Below, in pieces: positions 35,824 through 47,256 of a DNA stretch of 64,000 nucleotides (the first letter of the stretch is position 1; every line of letters begins with the position of its first letter). Below the pieces are notes generated by a model. The model ran no database searches. It was not told the DNA's origin and was given only the letters and a program-made list of their open reading frames with translations. The position numbers were made by a program, and so were the translations under genes. Location of the stretch: the NCBI RefSeq assembly GCF_009796745.1, contig NZ_CP047024.1, forward strand, positions 2,356,001-2,420,000. The letters are read 5' to 3'. The stretch is from Paraglaciecola sp. L1A13 (GTDB taxonomy: Bacteria > Pseudomonadota > Gammaproteobacteria > Enterobacterales > Alteromonadaceae).

Positions 35824-38800
35824 ATGCCAAAACGTACCGACATAAAAAGTATCTTAATTATTGGTGCTGGACCGATTGTTATCGGCCAGGCCTGTGAATT
35901 CGACTATTCTGGTGCGCAGGCGTGTAAAGCACTGCGCGAAGAAGGTTACCGAGTTATTTTGGTTAACTCGAACCCAGCGACTATAATGACCGATCCTGAA
36001 ATGGCTGATGCAACCTACATCGAGCCCATCCACTGGGAAGTGGTTAGAAAAATCATTGAGAAAGAACGTCCTGATGCCATATTGCCAACCATGGGTGGAC
36101 AAACTGCTCTGAATTGCGCGTTGGATTTAAACAAGTTCGGTGTTTTAGAAGAGTTCGGCGTAGAAATGATTGGCGCTACTGCTGACGCCATTGATAAGGC
36201 AGAAGATCGTGAGCGATTTGATAAGGCGATGAAATCTATCGGCTTAGAATGTCCCCGTGCTGAAATTGCCCACAGCCTCGAAGAAGCATTCGATGTATCC
36301 ACTCGTATTGGTTTCCCATGTATTATTCGTCCATCGTTCACCATGGGTGGAAGTGGCGGTGGTATCGCATATAACGTTGACGAATTCGAAGAGATTTGTC
36401 GCCGAGGCCTAGACCTGTCACCGACTTCTGAATTGCTGATAGACGAATCATTAATCGGTTGGAAAGAATACGAAATGGAAGTGGTCCGTGATAAAGCAGA
36501 TAACTGCATTATCGTGTGTACTATTGAAAATATTGATGCAATGGGTGTGCACACAGGTGATTCTATTACGGTTGCGCCTGCGCAAACCTTAACAGATAAA
36601 GAGTTTCAAATAATGCGTAATGCTGCTATGGCAGTTTTGCGTGAGATCGGTGTTGAAACGGGTGGTTCTAACGTTCAATTCGGTGTCGATCCTGATTCAG
36701 GTCGTTTGGTTATCATTGAGATGAACCCGCGTGTTTCTCGCTCATCTGCATTAGCATCAAAAGCCACAGGCTTTCCTATTGCAAAAGTAGCAGCGAAGCT
36801 CGCGATAGGTTATACCTTAGATGAGTTGGCTAATGATATTACTGGTGGGTTAACGCCAGCATCCTTTGAGCCTGCTATCGATTACGTAGTAACAAAAATT
36901 CCACGTTTTAACTTCGAAAAATTTGCCGGTGCGAATGACCGTTTGACCACACAGATGAAATCAGTGGGTGAGGTCATGTCCATTGGCCGTAATCAACAAG
37001 AGTCATTGCAAAAAGCCCTTCGTGGTTTAGAAGTAGGTGTTAATGGACTTGACTCTATCATCGACTATACCGACCCTGAAAATAAAGCAACGATTCTACG
37101 GGAGCTACGCGAACCAGGAGCTGAGCGGATTTGGTATGTGGCGGATGCCATGCGTATGGGTATGAACATCGATGAAATCTTTACCCTTACCAATATCGAT
37201 CGTTGGTACTTGGTACAAATTGAAGATCTCGTAAAAGAAGAGCAAAACATTGCCGAAATCGGTTTATCAGCTATTGACGCAGAATTAATGACCCGTTTAA
37301 AACGTAAAGGATTTTCAGACGCCCGCATTGCCGATTTGACTGGTGTTGATCAAGGCGATGTGCGTGAACTTCGTCGAGGCTTTGATATTCATCCTGTTTA
37401 CAAGCGTGTCGATACTTGCGCGGCTGAGTTTGCCTCTAGCACGGCATACATGTATTCAACTTACGATGAAGAATGTGAAGCAAATCCGACTGATAAAGAA
37501 AAGATCATGGTCATAGGCGGTGGTCCTAATAGGATTGGCCAAGGTATAGAGTTCGATTACTGTTGTGTACATGCGGCGCTTGCAATGCGTGAAGACGGGT
37601 ATGAAACCATTATGGTTAACTGTAACCCTGAAACAGTTTCTACTGACTATGACACATCTGATCGTTTGTATTTTGAGTCTGTGACCTTAGAAGATGTTTT
37701 AGAAATCGTGCGTATCGAGAAGCCTGTTGGCGTTATTGTTCAGTATGGTGGCCAAACCCCTCTTAAACTTGCTCGTGATTTAGAAGCCGCTGGTGTGCCG
37801 ATTATTGGGACCTCACCTGATGCCATTGACAAAGCAGAAGATCGCGAACGTTTTCAGAAGATGGTTAATAAGTTAAATCTTAAGCAACCTGCTAACGCGA
37901 CTGTCAGTAATCTTGAAGAAGCCTTGATCGCGGCCGAAAAAATCGGCTTTCCTTTGGTTGTGCGCCCATCGTATGTATTGGGTGGTCGTGCGATGGAAAT
38001 CGTGTACGACCTGAAAGACTTAAAACGCTATTTAAATAATGCCGTAAAAGTGTCAAATGACTCACCCGTGTTGCTCGATCGCTTCTTAGATGACGCGATT
38101 GAAGTTGACGTAGATGCCATTTGTGACGGTAAAGAAGTTATGATAGCGGGCATTATGGAACATATTGAGCAAGCAGGTGTTCACTCTGGTGACTCTGCAT
38201 GTTCATTGCCGCCATATTCACTTAGCAGTGAAATACAAGATGTAATGCGTGAACAAGTTAAAGCTATGGCGTTAGAGTTAGGTGTTGTTGGTTTGATGAA
38301 TACGCAATTTGCGGTAAAAGACGGCGAAGTGTATTTAATCGAAGTCAACCCGCGTGCCGCACGTACTGTGCCATTTGTGTCTAAGGCGACCGGTTTACCT
38401 GTAGCCAAAATCGGTGCTCGTGCGATGGCCGGTCAATCACTAGCTTCTCAAGGTTATAGTAAAGAAGTTATTCCACCATTTTACAGCGTTAAAGAAGTGG
38501 TGTTGCCCTTTGCCAAATTCCAAGGTGTTGACCCGTTGCTTGGCCCTGAAATGCGCTCAACAGGTGAAGTGATGGGCGTAGGTGATACTTTTGTAGAAGC
38601 TTACGCGAAAGCCAATCTTGGTGCTGGCGAGCCTATACCTGCGGGTGGTAAAGCACTGTTATCAGTACGTCTAAATGATAAAAATCGTATTATCGAATTA
38701 GGTCGCGCTATGGTTGCCAAAGGGTTTACCTTAGAAGCAACTCGTGGAACGGCTGAGGTACTTAACAACGCGAGCGTCCCTTGTTCAATCGTTAATAAGT

Positions 38801-39042
38801 TGTCTGAAGGGCGACCAAATATCGTAGATGCGATTAAAAATGGTGAATATTGTTATATTATAAATACCACCGAAGGTCGTCAGGCTATTAATGATTCGGT
38901 GTATATTCGCCGAGAAGCGTTGTTAAACAAAATCCCTTACACTACAACGATGAACGCGGCTTTCGCTACCGTTAATGCTAATAAAGCAGACGACAGAGCA
39001 AGAGTAAATTCGTTACAAGAACTACATAAACAATTAGTCTAA
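35824..39042 (+). CDS. carB: carbamoyl-phosphate synthase large subunit
   Basis: A 1072-residue two-fold repeated ATP-grasp enzyme, the usual length (E. coli 1073). The first half starts [21 protein letters not shown] and the second half repeats it as [19 protein letters not shown]. Carboxy-phosphate and carbamate kinase sites have [12 protein letters not shown] and [12 protein letters not shown]. The C-terminal MGS-like allosteric domain (about 940-1072) binds UMP, IMP and ornithine in the E. coli enzyme. It forms an operon with carA. Confidence 0.97.
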   Translation: MPKRTDIKSILIIGAGPIVIGQACEFDYSGAQACKALREEGYRVILVNSNPATIMTDPEMADATYIEPIHWEVVRKIIEKERPDAILPTMGGQTALNCALDLNKFGVLEEFGVEMIGATADAIDKAEDRERFDKAMKSIGLECPRAEIAHSLEEAFDVSTRIGFPCIIRPSFTMGGSGGGIAYNVDEFEEICRRGLDLSPTSELLIDESLIGWKEYEMEVVRDKADNCIIVCTIENIDAMGVHTGDSITVAPAQTLTDKEFQIMRNAAMAVLREIGVETGGSNVQFGVDPDSGRLVIIEMNPRVSRSSALASKATGFPIAKVAAKLAIGYTLDELANDITGGLTPASFEPAIDYVVTKIPRFNFEKFAGANDRLTTQMKSVGEVMSIGRNQQESLQKALRGLEVGVNGLDSIIDYTDPENKATILRELREPGAERIWYVADAMRMGMNIDEIFTLTNIDRWYLVQIEDLVKEEQNIAEIGLSAIDAELMTRLKRKGFSDARIADLTGVDQGDVRELRRGFDIHPVYKRVDTCAAEFASSTAYMYSTYDEECEANPTDKEKIMVIGGGPNRIGQGIEFDYCCVHAALAMREDGYETIMVNCNPETVSTDYDTSDRLYFESVTLEDVLEIVRIEKPVGVIVQYGGQTPLKLARDLEAAGVPIIGTSPDAIDKAEDRERFQKMVNKLNLKQPANATVSNLEEALIAAEKIGFPLVVRPSYVLGGRAMEIVYDLKDLKRYLNNAVKVSNDSPVLLDRFLDDAIEVDVDAICDGKEVMIAGIMEHIEQAGVHSGDSACSLPPYSLSSEIQDVMREQVKAMALELGVVGLMNTQFAVKDGEVYLIEVNPRAARTVPFVSKATGLPVAKIGARAMAGQSLASQGYSKEVIPPFYSVKEVVLPFAKFQGVDPLLGPEMRSTGEVMGVGDTFVEAYAKANLGAGEPIPAGGKALLSVRLNDKNRIIELGRAMVAKGFTLEATRGTAEVLNNASVPCSIVNKLSEGRPNIVDAIKNGEYCYIINTTEGRQAINDSVYIRREALLNKIPYTTTMNAAFATVNANKADDRARVNSLQELHKQLV

Positions 39043-39139
39043 TTGTTTAAAAAGTTTGTGCTGGGTGTTGAAATATAGCGCCCAGCACTCACCTTATAAT
39101 TATGTAAAACAACAAATACATTAAGCGAGCTATTGATCA

Positions 39140-39616
39140 ATGACTCAATATCCAATGACGGCGAAAGGCGCAGAAATGTTGCGTACAGAACTGCAGCATT
39201 TAAAGTCGGTAAAACGCCCAGAAATTATCAAATCTATCGCAGAAGCGCGTGAACACGGTGATTTAAAAGAAAATGCAGAATATCACGCAGCCCGCGAGCA
39301 GCAGAGTTTTTGTGAAGGGCGTATTCAGAACATCGAAGGCAAACTGTCGAATGTGCAGATTATCGATGTAACGAAGATGACCAATAACGGTAAAGTAATT
39401 TTTGGTACCACAGTGACCGTACTAGATTTGGTCAATGATGTTGAAATTACTTATAAAATTGTCGGCGATGACGAGTCAGATATTAAAAATAATTTAATCT
39501 CTATCAACTCACCTATTGCCCGAGGTTTAATTGGTAAGAATTTAGATGATGTTGTCACAATTCAAACGCCTAAAGGTGCAGTTGAATTTGAAATTGTCGA
39601 TGTGAAATATATCTAG
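39140..39616 (+). CDS. greA: transcription elongation factor GreA
   Basis: A 158-residue factor that rescues backtracked RNA polymerase by stimulating transcript cleavage. The N-terminal coiled coil has the acidic tip [16 protein letters not shown], including the D and E residues used in catalysis. The C-terminal FKBP-like domain includes [12 protein letters not shown]. It follows carB after 97 bases, as in many gammaproteobacteria, and ends in a strong terminator. Confidence 0.96.
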   Translation: MTQYPMTAKGAEMLRTELQHLKSVKRPEIIKSIAEAREHGDLKENAEYHAAREQQSFCEGRIQNIEGKLSNVQIIDVTKMTNNGKVIFGTTVTVLDLVNDVEITYKIVGDDESDIKNNLISINSPIARGLIGKNLDDVVTIQTPKGAVEFEIVDVKYI

Positions 39617-39636
39617 TTAATCTTTTATATATTAAC

Positions 39637-39662
39637 AAGCGCGCTGCCTAGCGCGCTTTTTT
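39637..39662 (+). terminator. Rho-independent terminator after greA
   Basis: GC-rich eight-base stem AAGCGCGC (39637-39644) and GCGCGCTT (39651-39658) with a six-base loop, followed by four more T. It closes the carAB-greA group 20 bases after the stop. Confidence 0.92.
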
Positions 39663-39769
39663 GTGTCCGAAATTTGTCTTTATAGCTGATTAGATAATCT
39701 TAATATTATGGTACGCAGGCGTTACTATTTACATGAAAAATTCTCATGTGGCGGTAATTTACGCCACCG

Positions 39770-40330
39770 CTAATGCATTCTCGGTTTGGTTAAGTGTTGG
39801 ATAACCTGTTGATTTAACGCTGCTAAGTTGTGTGAGCTACGACTTGTGTAAAGCCCCTTATCTATCACCAGATCTCGGTCTACAAGCTTGGCACCTGCAT
39901 AGCGCAGTCTATTGAGCACCGTAGGGAAGGAAGCCACCAGTCGGTTTTTAAGTACGTCTGCTTCTAGCAACATCCATGTACCTTGATTGATGGCTACTAC
40001 AGGTTTAATCTCAGCGTCCTTAAAGAATCCTTTAACGAAATCGATGGCGTCTTTATCTTGCAACAATGCATCGGGGTTAAATAAACCACCGGGTAGAATG
40101 AGTGCGTCATATTCCTCAGCGGAAACATTCGAAACTATTTTATCGACATCAACTTCTATACCCCATTTACTGCCATTCCAGCCTATGATGGTGCCTGGCT
40201 CCAAAGAGACAATATGAACGTTTACTCCAGCACTGATAAGCGCATCGCGGGTTTCAATGAGCTCACATTGTTCGAATCCATCCTTGGCTAATATGGCGGC
40301 AGTTTTATTACTTGATAACGTGTTTAACAT
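39770..40330 (-). CDS. DJ-1/PfpI-family protein with substituted nucleophile site
   Basis: A 186-residue protein of the DJ-1/PfpI superfamily, YhbO/PfpI-like in its core: A-I-L-A-K-D-G-F-E-Q-C-E-L near the start, D-A-L-I-L-P-G-G in the middle, then K-P-V-V-A-I-N-Q-G-T-W. In active members this last segment is A-I-C-H-G, so the nucleophile Cys and the neighbouring His are replaced by Asn115 and Gln116. The start is placed at the ATG at 40330 because AGGAG lies about eight bases upstream; a longer frame to 40396 has no such signal. The protein is probably not a classical protease/deglycase and may bind or sense a ligand. Confidence 0.8.
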   Translation of the reverse strand: MLNTLSSNKTAAILAKDGFEQCELIETRDALISAGVNVHIVSLEPGTIIGWNGSKWGIEVDVDKIVSNVSAEEYDALILPGGLFNPDALLQDKDAIDFVKGFFKDAEIKPVVAINQGTWMLLEADVLKNRLVASFPTVLNRLRYAGAKLVDRDLVIDKGLYTSRSSHNLAALNQQVIQHLTKPRMH

Positions 40331-40958
40331 GCTTTGCTCCTGCTTTTGCATTCGTGCTTTTTGGGACGTAAATATGAATAAAGACAACAAATGCATCTAA
40401 ATTAGAATATGCAATTATTAAACCAGTATTTTTTTGCTGTCCTGGTTAATAGCGCAAATACGTTAGCTATTGATTTAACTATATAATGTTAGTTTGTTAC
40501 CTAAGTTAGACCGGATTTATGTCAGTTAGTTTTCAAATAATATAGGAAATATGTGTAAATTTGGTCGCAGGAATTAGGCAATATTGTCACGAATATTTAC
40601 AGCAAAATTGCCTTAAGGTAGTTAAAGTTACCTAAAGCCGAATTTTTAATACTTTTAATTGGTTAATAACTTTCCCAGTACTGTTTTTCCAACAATGTTG
40701 ATATTCAAACTTACGCTGTGGGTTTATCCCCAAGCTCAGTTAGCCTGCTAATAGCTATTAAATAGTGTCTGTATAAAGGGATTAAGTTAATCTGGGCTGG
40801 ATAAAAGAAAATGCCTAAATCTGAGCCTAATGATGTGCTAATTATATTACGCCGATAGAATAGAGTAACCGTAGATATACGTCGGTACTTGAGATGCGGC
40901 GTCTGCTCATATGCATTTTCTCAAAAACATGACATTTACACTTAGGATAACGACGCAC
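40331..40958. other. long spacer between PfpI-like and EamA genes
   Basis: About 630 bases without a supported gene. It is AT-rich and must hold the divergent promoters of both neighbours. An imperfect inverted repeat (TTAAGGTA and TACCTAA, near 40613-40635) is the only structure noticed. In-frame upstream Met codons for the EamA gene exist at 40911 and 40929 but lack ribosome-binding sites. Confidence 0.4.
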
Positions 40959-41879
40959 ATGCGCAGTACTGTTTTATACATGATCACCGTGCTTATTTGG
41001 GGCTCAACTTGGTTAGCAATTGAATTTCAATTAGGTGATATCCCAGCACAAGTCTCATTAGTTTACCGCTTCGCAATTGCAGCCATTTTAATGTGGGCAT
41101 ACTGTATATTCAAACGCCTAGATATGCGGTTTGTTTGGAGTGATCATTGTTTTTTCTTAATATTAGCGGTATGTAATTTTGGAGGAAATTATCTGATCCT
41201 CTATTGGGCTCAAAATTACCTTACATCTGCGATGGCATCTATCGCTTTTTCAACTTTGTTGTTGATGAACATTATTAATACGCGAATATTTTTCGGTCGG
41301 GTAATTGCAAAACGTATCTATGTTGGAGCTGGATTGGGTGTAATTGGTTTAGGCGCGTTGTTTTGGCCTGATATCAAAAGCCTCGATTTTGCCAGCGATG
41401 CCATGCTCGGATTAGGCTTAGCGTTAGGGGGAACATTTATGGCTTCGTTGGGCAACATGGCCAGTGTACGTAATTCAGCTTGTAAGATAGGTGTAATGCA
41501 GGGCAACGCCTGGGGAATGTTATACGGTGCCTTAGCGCTAATTTGCGTCGTGCTCTTTACTGGTGTCGAATTTAAATTCTCAATGAAACCGAGCTATGTA
41601 TTGTCGTTAATTTATCTTGCTCTGTTTGGCACTGTTATCGCTTTTGCATGTTATTTCGTATTGCTACGGGATATAGGCCCAGAAAAGGCCAGTTATTCGA
41701 TAGTGTTATTCCCGTTTGTGGCCGTTGCGCTCAGTACCTTATATGAAGGATTTGAATGGCATATTAATACCGTACTGGGGTTTGTATTAGTTATCATCGG
41801 TAATGCCATCGTGCTGACGCCCATGGCTCAAATTCGACATTGGTTTCTGCATCGAAAGCAGCGAAAAGACGTATCGTGA
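40959..41879 (+). CDS. EamA-family (DMT) membrane transporter, YedA-like exporter
   Basis: A ten-helix drug/metabolite transporter with two EamA repeats. The start chosen gives 306 residues beginning M-R-S-T-V-L-Y-M-I-T-V-L-I-W-G-S-T-W, the usual family opening, with AGGA eleven bases upstream; starts at 40911 or 40929 would add up to 16 residues. Repeat one contains I-Y-V-G-A-G-L-G-V-I-G-L, repeat two contains G-P-E-K-A-S-Y-S-I-V-L-F-P, matching the S-x-x-x-x-x-x-P-V/F segment of this family. Substrate unknown; amino acids or metabolites are typical. Confidence 0.85.
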   Translation: MRSTVLYMITVLIWGSTWLAIEFQLGDIPAQVSLVYRFAIAAILMWAYCIFKRLDMRFVWSDHCFFLILAVCNFGGNYLILYWAQNYLTSAMASIAFSTLLLMNIINTRIFFGRVIAKRIYVGAGLGVIGLGALFWPDIKSLDFASDAMLGLGLALGGTFMASLGNMASVRNSACKIGVMQGNAWGMLYGALALICVVLFTGVEFKFSMKPSYVLSLIYLALFGTVIAFACYFVLLRDIGPEKASYSIVLFPFVAVALSTLYEGFEWHINTVLGFVLVIIGNAIVLTPMAQIRHWFLHRKQRKDVS

Positions 41880-41908
41880 GCTAAATAGTGGTTAACTAAC
41901 TATTTAGC
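41880..41908. repeat. inverted repeat between convergent EamA and lnt genes
   Basis: Perfect 10-base arms GCTAAATAGT (41880-41889) and ACTATTTAGC (41899-41908) with a nine-base loop, one arm overlapping the last codons of lnt. No T-run follows on either strand, so it is not a standard intrinsic terminator, but its position suggests a role in ending or protecting both transcripts. Confidence 0.5.
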
Positions 41909-43393
41909 CCTATGTAGACGGATGGCGATAATCAATCCCAGTACAGTGACAAGCCAAGCGGTCAAATTACCGAAATATCGATAAGGTGTTATACCACTTA
42001 CCCGTTGTATTTTATCAGTGAGTACCGCCGTTTCGAATTGGGGTAAACGACTTTGAATGGCACCGCTGGCGTCGATAAACGCTGTGATACCGTTATTAGT
42101 AGCGCGCAGTACAGGAAGCCCGAACTCCTTAGCCCTGACCTGAGCGATTTCAAGATGTTGAGCTGGGCCATGAGAATGACCAAACCAAGCATCGTTACTC
42201 ACGGTGATAATAAAATCTGTTTTCGCGTATAGATTTTCGCGTATTTGATTAGGAAAAACAATTTCAAAGCACAAAGCGGGAGCGAAATAAAAGCCATTTG
42301 ACACCAGGTTTGCCTGTTGATAATCCCCTCTGGTAAAAGATGACATAGGCAAGTCAAAAATTGGCGCCAAACCACGCAACCAATCCTCTAATGGAATATA
42401 TTCCCCTACGGGTAACAGATGGTGTTTGTCGAAACGATTTGATTGGGGATATTGGTAGTGTCCTTTGGTGTCAGTATGCTCTTTCAAACCCACGCCTATA
42501 ATGCTGTTGTAAGCTTGACGAGTTTCAAAATTATAATTAACAATGCCCGTCAGTAGCCCCGTTTTGTGCTGTGCGGCTTCTTCGTCAAGTTGTGTAAGAT
42601 AATCTACCGCTATGGGTTCAAGTTGCGGAATAGCTGCCTCAGGCCAGATAATGACTTGATTATCCCAATGGGCTTCCGTCAATTCGAGATACTTCTTCAT
42701 TGTCGGCCAATCCTGCTCAGGTGCCCAGCGGATCTCTTGGGCGATATTGCCTTGCACCATAGCGATTTTAACCGGTTCACCGGTTGGCACAACCCACTTA
42801 TAGGTATTGAGTACCCAGCCGCTTAAATAGAGTGACGCACAGAGTAGCATTGGTGCTATATAACGTTTGTGCATCAACCAAATCGCAGATGCAGCACAGA
42901 GCGCCATCAGCAGTGCGCTAACGCCAAATTCACCTATCACTGGCAACCAGCCAGACAAAGGGCTATTCATTTGACTGTAACCGATTGATAACCAAGGAAA
43001 GCCTGTTAATACTATGCCTCTAGCCCATTCGCATAGTAGCCATACGAATGGCAGTGTAAGGCCCCAAACATTAGGCGAAAAGTAACGCCTAGCTAACTTG
43101 CTAAAGATCATGGGGTATAGTGATAAATAACTGCACAGTAAAAGCATTAAGCCAAGCGATCCCACAAGAGGCAACCCGCCAAAATCTGCGATGCTTACAT
43201 GTACCCAGCTAATTCCAGCACCAAACCAACCTAAACCAAAACTAAAACCTACTTTAGCAGCTTGATCAACTCGCGCTTTATACAGGAGACACAAATACCC
43301 AGTGAGGGCGATGGGCATAACCGCCCAATAAGAAAAAGGAGCATAGCTTAAGGTTAAGCTTGCTCCAGTAAGAAGTGATAAAAAGTACAGCAT
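41900..43393 (-). CDS. lnt: apolipoprotein N-acyltransferase
   Basis: A 497-residue inner-membrane enzyme that adds the third acyl chain to lipoproteins. The N-terminal part has about six to seven hydrophobic segments (L-S-Y-A-P-F-S-Y-W near residue 20). The nitrilase-like periplasmic domain (about 210-470) carries the Glu in I-I-W-P-E-A-A-I-P, the Lys region H-H-L-L-P-V-G-E-Y-I-P and the nucleophile Cys in A-P-A-L-C-F-E-I-V-F. A final helix follows. It is the last gene of the miaB-ybeZ-ybeY-corC-lnt cluster, 14 bases after corC. The locus also encodes several predicted lipoproteins. Confidence 0.95.
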   Translation of the reverse strand: MLYFLSLLTGASLTLSYAPFSYWAVMPIALTGYLCLLYKARVDQAAKVGFSFGLGWFGAGISWVHVSIADFGGLPLVGSLGLMLLLCSYLSLYPMIFSKLARRYFSPNVWGLTLPFVWLLCEWARGIVLTGFPWLSIGYSQMNSPLSGWLPVIGEFGVSALLMALCAASAIWLMHKRYIAPMLLCASLYLSGWVLNTYKWVVPTGEPVKIAMVQGNIAQEIRWAPEQDWPTMKKYLELTEAHWDNQVIIWPEAAIPQLEPIAVDYLTQLDEEAAQHKTGLLTGIVNYNFETRQAYNSIIGVGLKEHTDTKGHYQYPQSNRFDKHHLLPVGEYIPLEDWLRGLAPIFDLPMSSFTRGDYQQANLVSNGFYFAPALCFEIVFPNQIRENLYAKTDFIITVSNDAWFGHSHGPAQHLEIAQVRAKEFGLPVLRATNNGITAFIDASGAIQSRLPQFETAVLTDKIQRVSGITPYRYFGNLTAWLVTVLGLIIAIRLHRAK

Positions 43394-43407
43394 GCGGGTT
43401 ATGGCAC

Positions 43408-44268
43408 CTATTCTTCAGAGTGGGGAAGGGTTACCTTTAATTGGATCAGGCGACGAGAATCTGAGTTGGATACGGTAAAAATGAATCCATTAATACTGAC
43501 TTTCTCATCACGCATCGGCATATGACCAAATGCCTTAAGAACGATGCCGCCTATGGTATCGGCTTCTTCCTCATCAAATGACGTTTTAAAAAAGTCATTA
43601 AAATCTTCAAGTTCAGTAAGCGCTTTGACCGAATACGTATGCTTATTCAGCGCACGAATATTATCGCTAATAATTTCTTCGGCGTCATGTTCATCTTCGA
43701 TTTCTCCGACAATAAGTTCAAGAATATCTTCGATGGTAACAAGACCTGATACACCGCCATATTCATCGACGACAATAGCCATATGGAAACGCTTTTGTTG
43801 AAACTCTTTTAACAGTACATCTACGCGTTTACTTTCTGGAACAATAACCGCTGGGCGCAACACATTCTTAAGCTCTAACTCTTTACCGGGTATAAAGGCA
43901 TATTTCAGTAAATCTTTGGCGAGTACAATACCTTCGATATGATCTTTGTCTTCACTTATTACGGGAAATCGCGAGTGCGCAGAATCAAGCATAATAGGTA
44001 AGAATTTATCGACCGTTTCGGTGATGTCGATGGTGGTCATTTGAGCGCGAGGTATCATAATTTCTCTGACACGCATTTCGCTCACTTCCATGACGCCTTC
44101 GATCATCTCTCGCGTTTCTTGATTAATGACTTCTCGTTGTTCTGCATCAATGATGACAGAGAAGAGTTCGTCTTTGTTTTTCGGTTCTCCCGTGAATGAT
44201 TGGACTATTTTATCCAACCAACCTTTGTTGGAAGAACCGTTTGTAGATGGGGGGTTATCTTCGCTCAT
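43408..44268 (-). CDS. corC: CorC/HlyC-family CBS-domain protein (YbeX)
   Basis: A 286-residue cytosolic protein linked to magnesium/cobalt handling and ribosome function in E. coli (YbeX). It contains [12 protein letters not shown] (start of the CBS pair), the second CBS domain with [20 protein letters not shown] and a C-terminal CorC/HlyC transporter-associated domain (about 200-280). No membrane domain is present, so it is the soluble member of the family. It lies between ybeY and lnt, as in E. coli. Confidence 0.93.
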   Translation of the reverse strand: MSEDNPPSTNGSSNKGWLDKIVQSFTGEPKNKDELFSVIIDAEQREVINQETREMIEGVMEVSEMRVREIMIPRAQMTTIDITETVDKFLPIMLDSAHSRFPVISEDKDHIEGIVLAKDLLKYAFIPGKELELKNVLRPAVIVPESKRVDVLLKEFQQKRFHMAIVVDEYGGVSGLVTIEDILELIVGEIEDEHDAEEIISDNIRALNKHTYSVKALTELEDFNDFFKTSFDEEEADTIGGIVLKAFGHMPMRDEKVSINGFIFTVSNSDSRRLIQLKVTLPHSEE

Positions 44269-44301
44269 GATCTCGTTAAATTATGGTTTGAATGACTATC
44301 A

Positions 44302-44760
44302 TCATTGATCTTGGTAAGGGTCGTCAATCGAAAACTGTTTAAGAATTTCGACTTCTAGGTCTTCCATCTCTTGTGCTTCATCATCCTTTATGTGGTCAAA
44401 GCCCAACAAATGCAAGGTTCCGTGCACTACCATATGGGCCCAATGATGATGTAACGCTTTGTTTTGGTCATTGGCTTCTTGTGACACTACACTAGCACAA
44501 ATAATAAGATCGCCAAGTAAGTTCATACTAATACCAGCAGGTGCCTCAAAAGGGAACGACAATACATTGGTTGGTTTGTCTTTGCCCCGATAGGCCAAAT
44601 TGAGCGCTTGGCTCTCTAGTACGTCAACAATGCGCACTGTCACTTCATTTTCAGGTATATTCTGCTGGGTGAACACGGCCTCTAGCCATGACTGTACGTC
44701 ATCGGCTAGAGGTAAATTCGGCGCATCAGATGCAATTTGTAAATCGAGTAGCGCGTTCAC
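44302..44760 (-). CDS. ybeY: endoribonuclease YbeY
   Basis: A 152-residue zinc-dependent RNase for 16S rRNA 3'-end maturation and late ribosome quality control. The metal motif [11 protein letters not shown] (three His) is near residue 115. [16 protein letters not shown] is the other conserved block. The start is GTG and shares its G with the TAG stop of ybeZ, a tight translational coupling. Confidence 0.94.
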   Translation of the reverse strand: MNALLDLQIASDAPNLPLADDVQSWLEAVFTQQNIPENEVTVRIVDVLESQALNLAYRGKDKPTNVLSFPFEAPAGISMNLLGDLIICASVVSQEANDQNKALHHHWAHMVVHGTLHLLGFDHIKDDEAQEMEDLEVEILKQFSIDDPYQDQ

Positions 44761-45794
44761 TATTGAGGACTTTGCTGACTAGAGTGCTCAGCCTTCTTTT
44801 CCAGACGAATACGTTCTTGCTGTGCTTCGTAATCTTCGTAAGCCATTACGATCCTTGCTACTACAGGATGCCTTACAACATCATTGGCATTAAAAAAGTT
44901 AAATGAAATATCATTCACTTCTTTCAATACTTCAATGGCATGGCGTAAACCTGAGCGCGTTCCCCGAGGTAGATCTACTTGGGTGATATCGCCGGTAATG
45001 ACTGCTCTGGAGTTAAAGCCAATACGGGTTAGAAACATTTTCATCTGCTCAACTGTCGTATTTTGGCTTTCATCAAGGATGATAAAGGCATCGTTTAAGG
45101 TACGACCGCGCATGTAGGCAAGAGGTGCTACTTCTATGACATTACGTTCAATAAGTTTTTCGACTTTTTCAAAGCCGAGCATCTCAAACAATGCGTCGTA
45201 AAGCGGACGTAGATAAGGGTCGACTTTTTGCGACAAATCACCAGGCAAAAAACCTAGCTTTTCACCAGCTTCAACGGCGGGGCGGGTTAGTAGAATACGG
45301 CGAACCTCTTGACGTTCTAATGCGTCAACTGCCGCGGCTACTGCTAGATAGGTTTTACCTGTACCCGCTGGACCGACGCCAAAACTAATATCATGGGTTA
45401 ATATATCGGAAACATATTTTGACTGATTTGGATTACGCGGTTTGATTACCCCGCGTTTGGTTTTAATGTGCACTTCTTTACTGTAATGACCGGCTTGCGC
45501 ACGTTCTAGGCACTTAGCTTCTTGAATTGCTAAGTGTACATGTTCAGATTCCAAATCAGGAATTTCACCGCGTATCGGTTGGGTTTCAATATAAAGCAGT
45601 TTTAATAGCTGAGCAGCACCGCTGGATTGAAGTGGTTCGCCCGTGACTTTAAATTCGTTATTGCGATAGGTTATTTCTACCCCAAGTCGACGTTCTATTT
45701 GCTTAATATTGTCATCTAATGGACCACATAAACTAGCTAAACGCTTATGATCAGATGGCTCTAACGCTATTTCATTACTGATAAGTTTGCTCAA
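44760..45794 (-). CDS. ybeZ: PhoH-like ATPase YbeZ
   Basis: A PhoH-family P-loop protein that partners YbeY in ribosome maturation. The Walker A is G-P-A-G-T-G-K-T-Y and the Walker B is [10 protein letters not shown], followed by M-K-M-F-L-T-R-I-G. The N-terminal part [15 protein letters not shown] matches E. coli YbeZ. No ATG is available; the TTG at 45794 (L-S-K-L-I-S, 344 residues) has GAGAG six to seven bases upstream and fits the family start. A TTG at 45848 would give 362 residues and overlap miaB by 26 bases. Confidence 0.9.
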   Translation of the reverse strand: MSKLISNEIALEPSDHKRLASLCGPLDDNIKQIERRLGVEITYRNNEFKVTGEPLQSSGAAQLLKLLYIETQPIRGEIPDLESEHVHLAIQEAKCLERAQAGHYSKEVHIKTKRGVIKPRNPNQSKYVSDILTHDISFGVGPAGTGKTYLAVAAAVDALERQEVRRILLTRPAVEAGEKLGFLPGDLSQKVDPYLRPLYDALFEMLGFEKVEKLIERNVIEVAPLAYMRGRTLNDAFIILDESQNTTVEQMKMFLTRIGFNSRAVITGDITQVDLPRGTRSGLRHAIEVLKEVNDISFNFFNANDVVRHPVVARIVMAYEDYEAQQERIRLEKKAEHSSQQSPQ

Positions 45795-45822
45795 TCGTTC
45801 TCTCTCGGTTGTTAATATTTGA

Positions 45823-47256
45823 TCAATGTGCCGGTACAAACTGGGCAACGCCTAAGGCATCGGTTTTATTCGTTTGCTTAGCTAAAATAGCTTGCGGCGC
45901 AACATTGATGCGTAAATTCATATCCGCTTCTTTACGCAGCACGTGTCCACGCAAAGAGTTGGCAAAGACATCGGTGATTTTAACATCGACAAACCCACCA
46001 ATCATGTCTGGCGTGCCTTCAAAGTTAACGACACGGTTGTTTTCGGTACGTCCAGAAAGCTCCATCGGATTTTTCTTAGACGGTCCTTCAACGAGGATAC
46101 GTTGTTCGCTGTCTACCATATTTCTCGCAATGCGCAGTGCTTGCTGGGTAATACGGTTTTGCAATAACTGTAAACGTTCCTTTTTTGTTTCTTCGGTTAC
46201 ATCATCGGGTAAATCAGCTGCAGGGGTACCCGGACGTGCGCTATAAATAAAACTAAAACTTAAGTCAAAGTCCATAGCTTGAATTAAATCCATTGTCGCT
46301 TCGAAATCAGCGTCAGTTTCGCCAGGGAAACCGATAATGAAATCAGAAGACATACTTAAATTTGGACGTATTTTTTTCAACTTACGGATTTTTGACTTGT
46401 ACTCTATTGCGGTATGGCCACGTTTCATTAAATTCAAGACACGGTCAGCACCTGATTGAACGGGCAGATGCAGATGGTCAACTAATTCTGGAATAGCGGC
46501 ATAGGCGTCGATAATGTCGTCAGTGAATTCAACTGGGTGCGATGTAGTGTAACGGATTCGATCAATACCATCGATTGACGCAACCATCTCAAGTAGTTCA
46601 GCGAACGTACAAACGGCGCCGTCATGATGAGGACCGCGAAACGCATTGACGTTTTGTCCAAGTAAATTGACTTCCCGAACACCTTGTTCAGCTAGTTGTG
46701 CCACTTCTAACAACACATCGTCTACCGGACGGCTGACTTCTTCGCCACGGGTATAGGGTACAACGCAAAATGTACAATACTTAGAGCAACCTTCCATAAT
46801 GGAAACAAACGCGGTGGGGCCGTCTGCTTTTGGTTCAGGTAAACGATCAAATTTCTCAATTTCAGGAAAACTGATATCAATGACCGATGAACTACCACCT
46901 TTAATCTGATTAATCATCTCGGGTAGACGATGCAGCGTTTGTGGACCAAACACTAAATCGACAAATGGCGCACGTTGGCGAATAACTTGTCCTTCTTGGG
47001 AAGCAACACAGCCGCCCACGCCAATGATTAATTCTGGTTTGTCTTTTTTAAGATTTTTCCATCGGCCTAGTTGATGAAAAACTTTCTCTTGGGCTTTTTC
47101 ACGAATGGAGCAGGTGTTTAACAAAATCACATCGGCTTCTTCCGCAGTGTCTGCAACTTGGTATCCATGGGTAGAATCCAGTAAGTCAGCCATTTTCTGC
47201 GAGTCATACTCGTTCATCTGACAGCCCCAAGTTTTTATAAAAAGTTTTTTAGTCAT
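45823..47256 (-). CDS. miaB: tRNA-2-methylthio-N6-dimethylallyladenosine synthase
   Basis: A 477-residue radical-SAM methylthiotransferase that modifies i6A37 of tRNAs reading UNN codons. The N-terminal UPF0004 domain has three cluster cysteines ([18 protein letters not shown] and V-G-G-C-V-A). The radical-SAM motif C-S-K-Y-C-T-F-C is near residue 157. The C-terminal TRAM domain (about 375-440) includes V-E-G-P-S-K-K. It is the first gene of the five-gene minus-strand cluster. Confidence 0.96.
   Translation of the reverse strand: MTKKLFIKTWGCQMNEYDSQKMADLLDSTHGYQVADTAEEADVILLNTCSIREKAQEKVFHQLGRWKNLKKDKPELIIGVGGCVASQEGQVIRQRAPFVDLVFGPQTLHRLPEMINQIKGGSSSVIDISFPEIEKFDRLPEPKADGPTAFVSIMEGCSKYCTFCVVPYTRGEEVSRPVDDVLLEVAQLAEQGVREVNLLGQNVNAFRGPHHDGAVCTFAELLEMVASIDGIDRIRYTTSHPVEFTDDIIDAYAAIPELVDHLHLPVQSGADRVLNLMKRGHTAIEYKSKIRKLKKIRPNLSMSSDFIIGFPGETDADFEATMDLIQAMDFDLSFSFIYSARPGTPAADLPDDVTEETKKERLQLLQNRITQQALRIARNMVDSEQRILVEGPSKKNPMELSGRTENNRVVNFEGTPDMIGGFVDVKITDVFANSLRGHVLRKEADMNLRINVAPQAILAKQTNKTDALGVAQFVPAH

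Noticed and set aside
36015-36554. Open frame of 179 codons antisense to carB
   Set aside because: Shadow of the conserved carB sequence; composition is Ser/Ile-rich and unlike a real protein.
45795-45848. Longer ybeZ start at 45848
   Set aside because: It is a TTG inside miaB with no good ribosome-binding site, and the extra residues do not resemble the start of E. coli YbeZ; kept only as an alternative.
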